The translations under genes and the position numbers were made by a program. Of a stretch of 64,000 nt of DNA, positions 1 through 7,939 are shown piece after piece. The notes beneath the pieces are model-generated. The model made no database searches, was not told the DNA's origin, and saw only the letters and a program-made list of their open reading frames with translations. Every line of letters starts with the position of its first letter. Within the stretch, counting starts at the first letter, position 1. The stretch covers positions 1 to 64,000 of the forward strand of contig NZ_CP023507.1 in NCBI RefSeq assembly GCF_002386345.1. The letters are read 5' to 3'. The DNA comes from Streptococcus oralis (GTDB lineage Bacteria; Bacillota; Bacilli; Lactobacillales; Streptococcaceae).

Positions 1-1
1 T

Positions 2-67
2 GTCTTGGTTATTCCAACAGATGAAGAATTGGTGATTGCACGCGATGTTGAGCGCTTGAAAAAATAA
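2..67 (+). CDS. ackA: Acetate kinase, C-terminal end (partial)
   Basis: Only the last 21 codons are in the window. The reading frame ends with the residues VIPTDEELVIARDVERLKK, which match the characteristic C-terminus of acetate kinases (IPT-[DN]-EEL-x-IA-x-D). The enzyme interconverts acetate and acetyl phosphate with ATP. In mitis-group streptococci ackA lies just upstream of rnpA, as here. A terminator hairpin follows. The identification rests on a short tail and on gene order, so it is good but not certain. Confidence 0.75.
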   Translation, partial: VLVIPTDEELVIARDVERLKK

Positions 68-97
68 GTAAATACACGTAAAATTTGATTGTAAAAA

Positions 98-130
98 GAA
101 GTTGGGAAAGAGATTTTCCAGCTTTTTTTA
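98..130 (+). terminator. Terminator after ackA
   Basis: Hairpin AAGTTGG...CCAGCTT, with an A/T extension of the stem, followed by a run of seven T. It separates ackA from the rnpA promoter. Confidence 0.7.
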
Positions 131-159
131 TGTAGAAAATGTCTAAAACCTTGCTGTTA

Positions 160-187
160 TTGGCTTTTTCAAAAAATATGGTATAAT
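160..187 (+). promoter_or_regulatory. Promoter of rnpA-yidC-khpB
   Basis: TTGGCT (160-165), 16 bases, then TATAAT (182-187). The -10 is extended (TGG directly before TATAAT). It lies about 30 bases upstream of the rnpA start. Confidence 0.7.
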
Positions 188-216
188 AGTAGTAATTTAA
201 TAGATGGAGTTGAGTT

Positions 217-588
217 TTGAAGAAAAGCTTTCGTGTAAAAAGAGAGAAAGATTTTAAGGCGATTTTCAAGGACGGAACAAGTTTTGCCAATCGAAAATTT
301 GTTGTCTACCAATTGGAAAACCAGCAAAACCATTTTCGAGTAGGACTGTCCGTCAGCAAAAAGCTGGGGAATGCAGTTACCAGAAATCAAATCAAGAGAC
401 GAATCCGGCACATTCTACAAAGTGTAAAAGGGAGTTTAGTAGAGCATGTTGATTTTGTCGTGATTGCCCGAAAAGGGGTGGAAACCTTGGAATATGCAGA
501 GATGGAGAAAAACCTACTCCACGTATTAAAGTTATCAAAGATTTACCAGGAAGGAAATGGGAGTGAAAAAGAAACTACAGTTGACTAG
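217..588 (+). CDS. rnpA: Ribonuclease P protein component
   Basis: 123 residues, normal length. RnpA binds the RNase P RNA and helps remove 5' leaders from tRNA precursors. The family core is clear: basic N-terminus ([13 protein letters not shown]), the central [22 protein letters not shown] (written here as [12 protein letters not shown] then RNQIKRRIR), the RNR-type signature, at about residues 48-68. Translation starts at a TTG codon, with a GGAG ribosome binding site upstream, as is common for this gene. Its end overlaps the start of yidC by 32 bases, so the two are translated from one transcript; rnpA-yidC-jag is a conserved order in Firmicutes. Confidence 0.95.
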   Translation: MKKSFRVKREKDFKAIFKDGTSFANRKFVVYQLENQQNHFRVGLSVSKKLGNAVTRNQIKRRIRHILQSVKGSLVEHVDFVVIARKGVETLEYAEMEKNLLHVLKLSKIYQEGNGSEKETTVD

Positions 589-1390
589 TTTGTTGGGCCT
601 GTCCTTGTTTATCATGACAGCCTGTGCAACAAATGGTACAGCTAGCGATATAACAGCAGATTCGACAGACTTTTGGAGCAAATTCGTCTATTTTTTTGCT
701 GAAATTATCCGCTTTTTGTCCTTTGATATTAGTATCGGAGTGGGGATTATTCTCTTCACGATTTTGATCCGGACGATTTTATTGCCGGTCTTTCAGACAC
801 AGATGGTTGCCTCTAGAAAAATGCAAGAGGCTCAACCGCGCATCAAGGCTTTGCGAGAGCAATACCCAGGTCGTGATATGGAAAGTAGAACCAAGCTAGA
901 CCAGGAGATGCGTAAGGTTTATAAAGAGTTAGGAATCAAACATTCATCCTCTCTCTGGCCAATTTTAATACAAATGCCGGTTCTCTTGGCGCTCTTTCAA
1001 GCCTTGAGTCGAGTAGACTTTTTGAAAACAGGTCACTTTTTATGGATTAATTTGGGAGGAGTAGATACAAGTTTTGTCCTTCCGATTTTGGCGGCAGTCT
1101 TTACCTTCTTGAGTAGCTGGTTATCGAATAAAGCTTTGTCCGAAAAAAGTGGAGCTACGACAGGGATGATGTATGGTATGCCTGTATTGATCTTTGTTTT
1201 TGCCATCTCCGCCCCAAGTGGTGTAGCCTTGTACTGGGCCGTATCCAATGCTTACCAAGTTCTGCAAACCTATTTTTTGAACAATCCTTTCAAGATTATT
1301 GCTGAAAGAGAAGCAGTGGCGCAAGCAGAAAAAGATTTAGAAGGCAAGAAGAGAAGAGCTTTGAAAAAAGCACAGAAAAAGAAAAAATAA
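557..1390 (+). CDS. yidC: Membrane protein insertase YidC/OxaA (lipoprotein)
   Basis: 277 residues. YidC inserts and folds membrane proteins, alone or with SecYEG. The N-terminus is a lipoprotein signal with lipobox MTAC (Cys at residue 23), as in Gram-positive YidC1/YidC2. The 60KD_IMP core follows from about residue 55, with about five membrane segments and the conserved region [12 protein letters not shown]. The basic tail ([14 protein letters not shown]) is typical of streptococcal paralogues that contact ribosomes. It overlaps rnpA by 32 bases and is followed at 14 bases by khpB. Streptococci carry two paralogues; this is the rnpA-linked one. Confidence 0.93.
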   Translation: MGVKKKLQLTSLLGLSLFIMTACATNGTASDITADSTDFWSKFVYFFAEIIRFLSFDISIGVGIILFTILIRTILLPVFQTQMVASRKMQEAQPRIKALREQYPGRDMESRTKLDQEMRKVYKELGIKHSSSLWPILIQMPVLLALFQALSRVDFLKTGHFLWINLGGVDTSFVLPILAAVFTFLSSWLSNKALSEKSGATTGMMYGMPVLIFVFAISAPSGVALYWAVSNAYQVLQTYFLNNPFKIIAEREAVAQAEKDLEGKKRRALKKAQKKKK

Positions 1391-1404
1391 GGAGGAATCT
1401 GGTA

Positions 1405-2391
1405 ATGGTATTATTTACAGGTTCAACGGTTGAAGAAGCAATCCAAAAAGGATTGAAAGAATTAGACATTCCAAGAATGAAGGCCCACATCAAGGTCGTT
1501 TCAAAAGAGAAAAAAGGATTCTTAGGCTTGTTTGGTAAGAAGCCGGCTCAAGTTGATATCGAAGCGATTAGTGAAACGACAGTGATCAAAGCCAATCAGC
1601 AGGCCATTAAAGGGGTTCCAAAAGAAGTCAATGAAAAAAATGAACCCGTGAAAACAGTAAGTGAAGCAACTGTTGATTTGGGGCATGTAGTTGAAGCGAT
1701 TAAGAAGATTGAAGAAGAAGGTCAAGGTGTTTCTGAAGAGGTCAAGGCTGAAATCCTGAAAAATGAAAAACATGCCAGCACGATTTTGGAAGAAACAGGT
1801 CATATTTCAATTTTAAATGATTTGGAACCAGAGGATACTGCCGAGGAAGTGGAATCTGCTCCAGAAAAAGAAACTGAAACGCAGGAAGCAACAAGCCAAT
1901 CTTTGAAAGATTTAGGCTTGAAAGTAGAACCAAGTTATGACATCGAACAAGTGGCAACTGAAGTAGCTAACTACGTTCAAACCATTGTAGATGATATGGA
2001 TGTTGAAGGGACGATTTCAAGTGACTACAATCGCCGCACCATCAATCTTCAAATTGACACGAATGAACCAGGCCGTATTATCGGCTATCACGGAAAAGTC
2101 TTGAAAGCTCTTCAACTATTGGCGCAAAATTACCTTTATAATCGCTATTCAAGAACTTTCTACATTACGATTAACGTCAATGATTATGTTGAACACCGTG
2201 CAGAAGTCTTGCAAACCTACGCTCAAAAATTAGCGAATCGCGTTTTGGAGGAAGGTCGTAGCCAGCAAACAGATCCAATGTCGAATAGCGAACGCAAGAT
2301 TATCCATCGCATTATTTCACGCATGGATGGAGTGACCAGTTATTCTGAGGGTGATGAGCCAAATCGCTATGTTGTCGTAGATACAGAATAA
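1405..2391 (+). CDS. khpB: RNA-binding protein KhpB/Jag/EloR
   Basis: 328 residues with three parts: the Jag_N domain (about residues 3-50, FTGSTVEEAIQKGL), a long acidic linker (about 60-175) rich in Glu, and a C-terminal KH-II domain (GRIIGYHGK at 223-231) plus R3H domain (RKIIHRIISRM, near 293-303). In pneumococcus this protein (EloR/KhpB) works with KhpA and is a StkP phosphorylation target that tunes cell elongation; that role is known for the family, not shown here. Start chosen by the GGAGG ribosome binding site 9 bases upstream. Confidence 0.93.
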   Translation: MVLFTGSTVEEAIQKGLKELDIPRMKAHIKVVSKEKKGFLGLFGKKPAQVDIEAISETTVIKANQQAIKGVPKEVNEKNEPVKTVSEATVDLGHVVEAIKKIEEEGQGVSEEVKAEILKNEKHASTILEETGHISILNDLEPEDTAEEVESAPEKETETQEATSQSLKDLGLKVEPSYDIEQVATEVANYVQTIVDDMDVEGTISSDYNRRTINLQIDTNEPGRIIGYHGKVLKALQLLAQNYLYNRYSRTFYITINVNDYVEHRAEVLQTYAQKLANRVLEEGRSQQTDPMSNSERKIIHRIISRMDGVTSYSEGDEPNRYVVVDTE

Positions 2392-2393
2392 AC

Positions 2394-2418
2394 AAAATCA
2401 GGCTTGACCTGATTTTTT
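2394..2418 (+). terminator. Terminator after khpB
   Basis: AAATCAGG, 5-base loop, CCTGATTT, then T run. Closes the rnpA-yidC-khpB operon. Confidence 0.85.
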
Positions 2419-2442
2419 GCTAGAAAAAAGGAGAAAAGACCG

Positions 2443-3066
2443 ATGATGGAAACCATCAGAAACTATCTATCTTACGCGGGGATCCAGTATCGTAATCCAG
2501 ATAAGTCTGGAGATGAGCGAGAGAAGATGCTGGAATTGCGCCACAAAGGCCAGGAGGCTCGTAAGGCTTTTACAAATCTGGCCAAGGACTTCCAAGCAAG
2601 TCATCCAGAATGGCAACTTCAACAGACTAGTCAGTGGATGAATCAAGCGCAGCGCTTGCGACCGCATTTCTGGGCCTATCTACAGAGAGAGGGGCAGGTA
2701 ACAGAACCCATGTTGGCGCTGCGTTTGTATGGGAAACCCTCAGATTTTGGGATTTCCTTAGAAGTCAGCTTCATTGAGCGCAAGAAAGATGAACAGACTT
2801 TAGACAAGCAAGCCAAGGTTTTAGAACTTCCAGTGGTAGAAGGAATTTATTATCTAGTCTACTCAAATGGGGAAAGTCATAAGGTGGAGGCTACTGAGGA
2901 GAACCGTCGCACTTTACGCGAGAAGGTACGCAATCAGGAAATCCGTAAAGTTTTGGTAAAGTCGGATGTTTCTTTTATTGAAAATCAAACATTAGCAGAG
3001 ATTTTAGAAAAATTAGAAGAAACTTATACTCGCCTACTTCCTTACTATGAGGTGACGAGGAAGTAA
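2443..3066 (+). CDS. Conserved protein of unknown function (orphan between khpB and ula)
   Basis: 207 residues, soluble, no signal peptide or membrane segment. Charged and helix-rich in the N-terminal half (residues 1-80), with a later segment LRLYGKPSDFGISLEVSFIERKKD and a C-terminal helix ending LLPYYEVTRK. It may belong to the HI_0552-type family of unknown function, but this is from memory and I could not test it. GGAGAAAAG ribosome binding site; the start could be either of two adjacent ATG codons. Terminators on both sides suggest it can be expressed separately from its neighbours. Housekeeping-like base composition. Confidence 0.8.
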   Translation: MMETIRNYLSYAGIQYRNPDKSGDEREKMLELRHKGQEARKAFTNLAKDFQASHPEWQLQQTSQWMNQAQRLRPHFWAYLQREGQVTEPMLALRLYGKPSDFGISLEVSFIERKKDEQTLDKQAKVLELPVVEGIYYLVYSNGESHKVEATEENRRTLREKVRNQEIRKVLVKSDVSFIENQTLAEILEKLEETYTRLLPYYEVTRK

Positions 3067-3095
3067 AATTTCTCAAAAATATCATAAATCGTTCA

Positions 3096-3137
3096 GTCCA
3101 AGAGTGAACAGTCCGCTGTGTAATTCTTGGTCTTTTT
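3096..3137 (+). terminator. Terminator before the ula operon
   Basis: Arms AGTCCAAGA and TCTTGGTCT with one mismatch and an inner CAG/CTG stem, followed by T-rich DNA. The T-rich part also supplies the weak -35 region of the next promoter. Confidence 0.65.
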
Positions 3138-3161
3138 GTTTGTGTTTTCAAAATATATAAT
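3133..3161 (+). promoter_or_regulatory. Promoter of the ulaA operon
   Basis: TATAAT at 3156-3161 with only a T-rich, poor -35 at 3133-3138. A weak -35 fits a promoter that needs an activator, consistent with control by the PRD regulator encoded downstream. No clear cre box seen. Confidence 0.5.
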
Positions 3162-3198
3162 AAAGTTACAAAAACAATTCAAATAAAGGAGAACAGTT

Positions 3199-4656
3199 AT
3201 GGAAGTCATTTCAAGTGTTCTAAATTGGTTTTCTAGCAATATTTTGCAGAATCCCGCATTTTTCGTGGGTCTCTTGGTACTAATTGGGTATGCGCTTTTG
3301 AAAAAGCCAGCTCATGAAGTCTTTTCAGGATTTGTAAAAGCGACAGTTGGTTATATGTTGCTGAACGTTGGTGCGGGAGGCTTGGTTACCACTTTCCGTC
3401 CGATCTTGGCAGCGCTCAACTTTAAATTTCAAATTGGTGCGGCAGTTATCGACCCTTACTTTGGACTAGCAGCCGCAAATAACAAAATTGCAGCTGAGTT
3501 TCCTGATTTTGTCGGAACTGCAACAACAGCCCTTTTGATCGGTTTCGGGGTCAATATTCTGCTAGTGGCTTTCCGTAAACTCACCAAAGTGAGAACTCTC
3601 TTTATCACAGGGCATATCATGGTGCAACAAGCAGCAACTGTTTCTCTTATGGTTCTCTTCTTGGTTCCACAATTGCGCAATGCTTACGGTACAGCGGCTA
3701 TCGGAATTATCTGTGGACTTTACTGGGCAATTAGCTCAAACATGACTGTTGAAGCAACTCAACGTTTGACTGGTGGGGGTGGCTTTGCGATTGGTCACCA
3801 ACAACAATTTGCTATTTGGTTTGTAGATAAAATCGCAGGACGTTTTGGTAAGAAGGAAGAAAGTCTAGACAATATTAAATTGCCTAAATTCCTCTCTATC
3901 TTTCATGATACAGTAGTTGCCTCTGCGACCTTGATGCTGGTCTTCTTTGGTGCTATTCTCTTGATCTTGGGACCAGAAATCATGTCAAATAAAGAAGTAA
4001 TCACTTCAGGAACCTTGTTCAATCCTGCTAAGCAAGACTTCTTCATGTATATTATCCAAACAGCCTTCACCTTCTCAGTTTACTTGTTTATCTTGATGCA
4101 AGGTGTCCGCATGTTCGTATCTGAGTTGACAAATGCCTTCCAAGGTATCTCAAGTAAGCTTTTGCCAGGTTCATTCCCAGCGGTGGACGTTGCAGCTTCT
4201 TATGGATTTGGCTCTCCAAACGCTGTTTTGTCAGGTTTTGCCTTTGGTTTGATTGGTCAATTGATTACAATCGTTCTACTCATCGTCTTCAAAAATCCTA
4301 TCCTTATCATCACAGGATTTGTACCGGTATTCTTTGATAATGCAGCTATCGCCGTTTACGCTGATAAACGTGGTGGTTGGAAAGCGGCAGTTATCTTGTC
4401 CTTTATCTCAGGTGTACTTCAAGTTGCCCTTGGTGCTCTTTGCGTAGCCCTTCTCGACTTGGCGGCTTATGGTGGTTACCATGGAAATATCGACTTTGAA
4501 TTCCCATGGCTTGGATTTGGCTACATCTTCAAATACCTTGGTATTATTGGTTATGTGCTTGTTTGCCTCTTCTTGCTTGTCATTCCTCAAATTCAATTTG
4601 CCAAAGCTAAAGATAAAGAAAAATACTATAACGGCGAAGTACAAGAAGAAGCTTAG
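3199..4656 (+). CDS. ulaA: L-ascorbate PTS permease, EIIC component
   Basis: 485 residues, the usual length for UlaA. An integral membrane protein with about ten hydrophobic segments that carries L-ascorbate in while it is phosphorylated to L-ascorbate 6-phosphate. The family pattern is clear: N-terminal FFVGLLVLIGYALLKK, and the conserved segment FPAVDVAASYGFGSPNAVL near residue 330. First gene of a run ulaA-B-C-D-E-F with short gaps, so the substrate is supported by the catabolic genes that follow. AAGGAG ribosome binding site upstream of the ATG. Confidence 0.95.
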   Translation: MEVISSVLNWFSSNILQNPAFFVGLLVLIGYALLKKPAHEVFSGFVKATVGYMLLNVGAGGLVTTFRPILAALNFKFQIGAAVIDPYFGLAAANNKIAAEFPDFVGTATTALLIGFGVNILLVAFRKLTKVRTLFITGHIMVQQAATVSLMVLFLVPQLRNAYGTAAIGIICGLYWAISSNMTVEATQRLTGGGGFAIGHQQQFAIWFVDKIAGRFGKKEESLDNIKLPKFLSIFHDTVVASATLMLVFFGAILLILGPEIMSNKEVITSGTLFNPAKQDFFMYIIQTAFTFSVYLFILMQGVRMFVSELTNAFQGISSKLLPGSFPAVDVAASYGFGSPNAVLSGFAFGLIGQLITIVLLIVFKNPILIITGFVPVFFDNAAIAVYADKRGGWKAAVILSFISGVLQVALGALCVALLDLAAYGGYHGNIDFEFPWLGFGYIFKYLGIIGYVLVCLFLLVIPQIQFAKAKDKEKYYNGEVQEEA

Positions 4657-4678
4657 AATTTAGAAAAGGAGAAATAAA

Positions 4679-4957
4679 ATGGTTAAAGTATTAGCAGCAT
4701 GTGGAAATGGTATGGGTTCATCAATGGTTATCAAGATGAAGGTGGAAAATGCGCTCCGCAAGCTAAACCAAACAGACTTTACAGTAAACTCATGCAGTGT
4801 CGGCGAAGCTAAAAGTTTGGCAGCTGGCTATGATATCGTTATCGCCTCTCTTCACCTGATCCAAGAATTGGAAGGGAGAACAAATGGGAAGTTAATTGGG
4901 CTTGACAACTTGATGGATGATAAAGAAATCACTGAAAAACTCAGTCAGGCACTATAG
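4679..4957 (+). CDS. ulaB: L-ascorbate PTS EIIB component
   Basis: 92 residues, normal for a free EIIB of the ascorbate family. The phosphorylated cysteine is Cys8 in the N-terminal loop LAACGNGMGSSM, which is the EIIB P-loop. It takes phosphate from UlaC and passes it to the sugar in UlaA. Good ribosome binding site (AAAAGGAG), 22 bases after ulaA. Confidence 0.94.
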   Translation: MVKVLAACGNGMGSSMVIKMKVENALRKLNQTDFTVNSCSVGEAKSLAAGYDIVIASLHLIQELEGRTNGKLIGLDNLMDDKEITEKLSQAL

Positions 4958-4964
4958 AAGGTTG

Positions 4965-5013
4965 GAGGGGGCTGGACAGAAACTGTGAAGACTGGGTTCT
5001 GTCCTAGTCCCTC
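4965..5013 (+). promoter_or_regulatory. Hairpin between ulaB and ulaC
   Basis: Arms GGACAGAA and TTCTGTCC with an outer GAGGG/CCCTC extension and a small internal mismatch; loop about 15 bases. No real T run follows, so it is more likely an mRNA stabiliser or partial attenuator than a full terminator. Confidence 0.6.
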
Positions 5014-5033
5014 TTTACATAAAGGAGGCAACT

Positions 5034-5519
5034 ATGAATTTAAAACAGGCTTTGATTGAAAATAATTCAATTCGATTGGGACTTGAGGCGGCTGATTGGA
5101 AAGAAGCAGTTAAGTTAGCGGTGGAACCCTTGATTGAAAGTGGCGCAATTTTACCAGAGTACTATGATGCGATTATTGAGTCAACAGAAGAATATGGTCC
5201 CTACTATATTTTAATGCCAGGGATGGCTATGCCCCATGCTAGGCCAGAGGCAGGTGTTCAGCGGGATGCTTTTTCACTGATTACCTTGCAAAAATCAGTT
5301 GTTTTTTCAGATGGAAAAGAAGTATCCGTCTTACTAGCTTTGGCTGCGACAAGCTCAAAGATTCATACAAGTGTAGCGATTCCACAAATTATTGCCTTGT
5401 TTGAGTTGGAAGATTCCATTGCCCGCTTACAAGGATGCCAGAGCAAAGAAGAAGTTTTGGATATGATTGAAGAATCAAAAAATAGTCCATACCTCGAAGG
5501 CTTGGACTTGGAAAGCTAA
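5034..5519 (+). CDS. ulaC: L-ascorbate PTS EIIA component
   Basis: 161 residues, EIIA of the mannitol/fructose fold. The phosphorylated histidine is His68 in the motif MAMPHARPE. It receives phosphate from HPr and hands it to Cys8 of UlaB. AAAGGAGG ribosome binding site. Located between ulaB and ulaD in the standard order. Confidence 0.94.
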   Translation: MNLKQALIENNSIRLGLEAADWKEAVKLAVEPLIESGAILPEYYDAIIESTEEYGPYYILMPGMAMPHARPEAGVQRDAFSLITLQKSVVFSDGKEVSVLLALAATSSKIHTSVAIPQIIALFELEDSIARLQGCQSKEEVLDMIEESKNSPYLEGLDLES

Positions 5520-5533
5520 AAAGGAGTAGGAAG

Positions 5534-6199
5534 ATGACAAAAAGAATACCAAATTTACAAGTTGCACTAGACCATTCAGATTTGCAAGGCGCCATTAAGG
5601 CTGCTGTAGCTGTTGGTCATGAAGTGGATATCATCGAAGCTGGTACTGTTTGCCTACTTCAAGTAGGGAGCGAATTAGTAGAAGTCTTGCGTAGCCTTTT
5701 CCCAGATAAGATCATCGTTGCAGACACCAAGTGTGCGGATGCTGGTGGAACGGTTGCCAAGAATAATGCTGTACGTGGAGCGGACTGGATGACTTGTATC
5801 TGCTGTGCAACCATTCCGACTATGGAAGCTGCTCTTAAAGCCATCACAGCTGAACGTGGAGATAGAGGTGAAATCCAAATCGAACTTTATGGAGACTGGA
5901 CTTTTGAACAGGCTCAACTCTGGCTTGATGCGGGAATTTCCCAAGCAATCTATCACCAATCTCGTGATGCCCTGCTTGCTGGGGAAACTTGGGGCGAAAA
6001 AGATCTAAACAAGGTCAAAAAATTGATTGATATGGGCTTCCGTGTGTCTGTTACGGGAGGACTGGATGTGGACACACTCAAACTCTTTGAAGGAGTGGAT
6101 GTCTTTACCTTTATCGCAGGTCGCGGAATTACCGAGGCAGCAGATCCAGCAGGCGCAGCACGTGCCTTTAAGGACGAAATCAAACGAATTTGGGGGTAA
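5534..6199 (+). CDS. ulaD: 3-keto-L-gulonate-6-phosphate decarboxylase
   Basis: 221 residues, OMP-decarboxylase superfamily (KGPDC/HPS). Converts 3-keto-L-gulonate 6-phosphate to L-xylulose 5-phosphate and CO2. Family motifs: LQVALDHSD at the N-terminus, the Mg-binding IIEAGT and the active-site region VADTKCADAGG (about residues 56-67), and the C-terminal phosphate site VTGGLD...FIAGRGITEA. Follows ulaC by 14 bases with a GGAG ribosome binding site. Confidence 0.94.
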   Translation: MTKRIPNLQVALDHSDLQGAIKAAVAVGHEVDIIEAGTVCLLQVGSELVEVLRSLFPDKIIVADTKCADAGGTVAKNNAVRGADWMTCICCATIPTMEAALKAITAERGDRGEIQIELYGDWTFEQAQLWLDAGISQAIYHQSRDALLAGETWGEKDLNKVKKLIDMGFRVSVTGGLDVDTLKLFEGVDVFTFIAGRGITEAADPAGAARAFKDEIKRIWG

Positions 6200-6202
6200 T
6201 CT

Positions 6203-7066
6203 ATGGCACGTCCAATTGGAATCTATGAAAAAGCTACACCCAAGCATTTTACTTGGTTGGAACGCTTGAATTTTGCAAAAGAATTGAGCTTCGACTTTGT
6301 TGAAATGTCGATTGACGAGCGTGATGAACGTTTGGCTCGTCTTGATTGGAGCAAGGAAGAACGATTGGAAATCGTGAAAGCCATCTATGAAACAGGAATC
6401 CGAATTCCGTCCATCTGTTTTTCAGGTCATCGTCGCTATCCAATGGGTTCAAACGATCCAGTTCTAGAAGAAAAATCGCTGGAACTGATGAAAAAATGTA
6501 TCGAACTAGCTCAGGATTTGGGAGTTCGTACGATTCAGTTAGCTGGTTATGACGTTTATTATGAGGAAAAGTCCCCTCAAACACGTGAACGTTTCATCAA
6601 AAACCTCAGACAAGCTTGTGTCTGGGCGGAGGAAGCTCAGGTCATCTTAGCTATTGAAATTATGGATGATCCTTTTATTAATAGCATTGAAAAGTACTTG
6701 GCTGTTGAAAAAGAGATTGATTCACCTTATCTTTTTGTTTATCCAGATATTGGTAATGTCTCAGCTTGGCATAATGACGTTTACAGTGAATTTTATATCG
6801 GGCACCATGCCCTTGCAGCCCTCCACCTCAAGGATACCTATCCCGTGACCGAAACTTCAAAAGGACAATTCCGAGATGTTCCTTTTGGAACTGGCTGCGT
6901 CAACTGGGAAGCAGCTTTTGATATTTTGAAAAAGACCAACTATAATGGTCCTTTCCTAATCGAGATGTGGTCTGAAAACTGTGAAACAGTAGAAGAAACC
7001 AAAGTGGCTATCAAAGAAGCACAAGATTTCCTCTACCCATTAATAAAGAAAGCGGGTTTGATGTAA
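6203..7066 (+). CDS. ulaE: L-xylulose-5-phosphate 3-epimerase
   Basis: 287 residues, xylose-isomerase-like TIM barrel. Converts L-xylulose 5-phosphate to L-ribulose 5-phosphate. Visible family signatures: IGIYEKATP at the start, the substrate-site ISFSGHRR-like CFSGHRRYP, IEIMDDPF and the metal ligands in VYPDIGN and HLKDT, then FLIEMW near the end. Starts 3 bases after ulaD and ends 1 base before ulaF, so the three are translationally coupled. Confidence 0.94.
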   Translation: MARPIGIYEKATPKHFTWLERLNFAKELSFDFVEMSIDERDERLARLDWSKEERLEIVKAIYETGIRIPSICFSGHRRYPMGSNDPVLEEKSLELMKKCIELAQDLGVRTIQLAGYDVYYEEKSPQTRERFIKNLRQACVWAEEAQVILAIEIMDDPFINSIEKYLAVEKEIDSPYLFVYPDIGNVSAWHNDVYSEFYIGHHALAALHLKDTYPVTETSKGQFRDVPFGTGCVNWEAAFDILKKTNYNGPFLIEMWSENCETVEETKVAIKEAQDFLYPLIKKAGLM

Positions 7067-7067
7067 G

Positions 7068-7772
7068 ATGAATCAAGTAATCAATGATATGAGAAAGCGT
7101 GTCTGCGAAGCTAATCAATCTCTTCCTAAACACGGCTTGGTTAAATTCACATGGGGCAATGTCTCAGAAGTGAATCGTGAGCTAGGCGTGATTGTTATCA
7201 AGCCATCGGGAGTAGATTATGATAAATTGACTCCTGAAAACATGGTGGTGACAGATTTGGATGGGAAGGTACTTGAAGGTGATTTGAGACCATCTTCCGA
7301 CCTACCAACTCACGTGGAATTATATAAAGCTTGGCCTACCATTGGTAGTGTGGTTCATACTCACTCGACAGAAGCAGTGGGTTGGGCACAGGCGGGACGT
7401 GATATTCCATTTTATGGGACCACACATGCCGACTATTTTTATGGACCAATTCCTTGTGCTCGTAGCTTGACTCAGGATGAAGTTGAAGTAGCGTATGAAA
7501 AGGATACAGGTTTGGTCATTCTGGAAGAATTTGAACGTCGCGGTCTCAATCCGGTTGAAGTACCAGGGATTGTCGTTCGCAACCACGGTCCATTCACATG
7601 GGGCAAGAACCCTGAAAATGCAGTTTACCATTCAGTGGTTCTCGAAGAAGTTTCCAAGATGAACCGTTTCACAGAGCAAATCAATCCAAGAGTTGAACCT
7701 GCACCACAGCACATATTGGAAAAACATTACCAAAGAAAGCATGGACCAAATGCCTACTATGGTCAAAAATAA
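7068..7772 (+). CDS. ulaF: L-ribulose-5-phosphate 4-epimerase
   Basis: 234 residues, class II aldolase/AraD family. Produces D-xylulose 5-phosphate, which enters the pentose phosphate pathway; the transketolase gene lies 3 kb downstream. The zinc site is visible as VVHTHSTEAV (His-x-His) and a later VVRNHGPFTWG. KPSGVDYD binds the phosphate end. Last gene of the first ula transcript. Confidence 0.94.
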   Translation: MNQVINDMRKRVCEANQSLPKHGLVKFTWGNVSEVNRELGVIVIKPSGVDYDKLTPENMVVTDLDGKVLEGDLRPSSDLPTHVELYKAWPTIGSVVHTHSTEAVGWAQAGRDIPFYGTTHADYFYGPIPCARSLTQDEVEVAYEKDTGLVILEEFERRGLNPVEVPGIVVRNHGPFTWGKNPENAVYHSVVLEEVSKMNRFTEQINPRVEPAPQHILEKHYQRKHGPNAYYGQK

Positions 7773-7789
7773 AAAACGGGCAATTGAAA

Positions 7790-7820
7790 AGAGGCTTGGA
7801 GGTATCTAGGCCTCGCTTTT
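7790..7820 (+). terminator. Probable weak terminator after ulaF
   Basis: GAGGC (7791-7795) and GCCTC (7810-7814) around a 14-base loop, then CTTTTGC. Short stem and poor T run. Confidence 0.45.
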
Positions 7821-7848
7821 GCAATAAACCTGAAAAGCAAACGAGCCC

Positions 7849-7894
7849 AATGATAAATATTATCATTGAAATATTTTTATTAAAGTGCTATGAT
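7849..7894 (+). promoter_or_regulatory. Promoter of the PRD regulator with inverted repeat
   Basis: TTGAAA (7866-7871), 17 bases, TATGAT (7889-7894). A perfect inverted repeat AATGATAA-ATA-TTATCATT (7849-7867) runs into the -35, a plausible operator for self-control. Confidence 0.6.
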
Positions 7895-7939
7895 AGGGAG
7901 ACTGTTTGATTGATTGGTCCCGAATAATAGGAGGATAAG

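Noticed and set aside
557..588. Overlap of rnpA and yidC as a possible frameshift
   Set aside because: Both proteins are full length and the overlap is common in Firmicutes.
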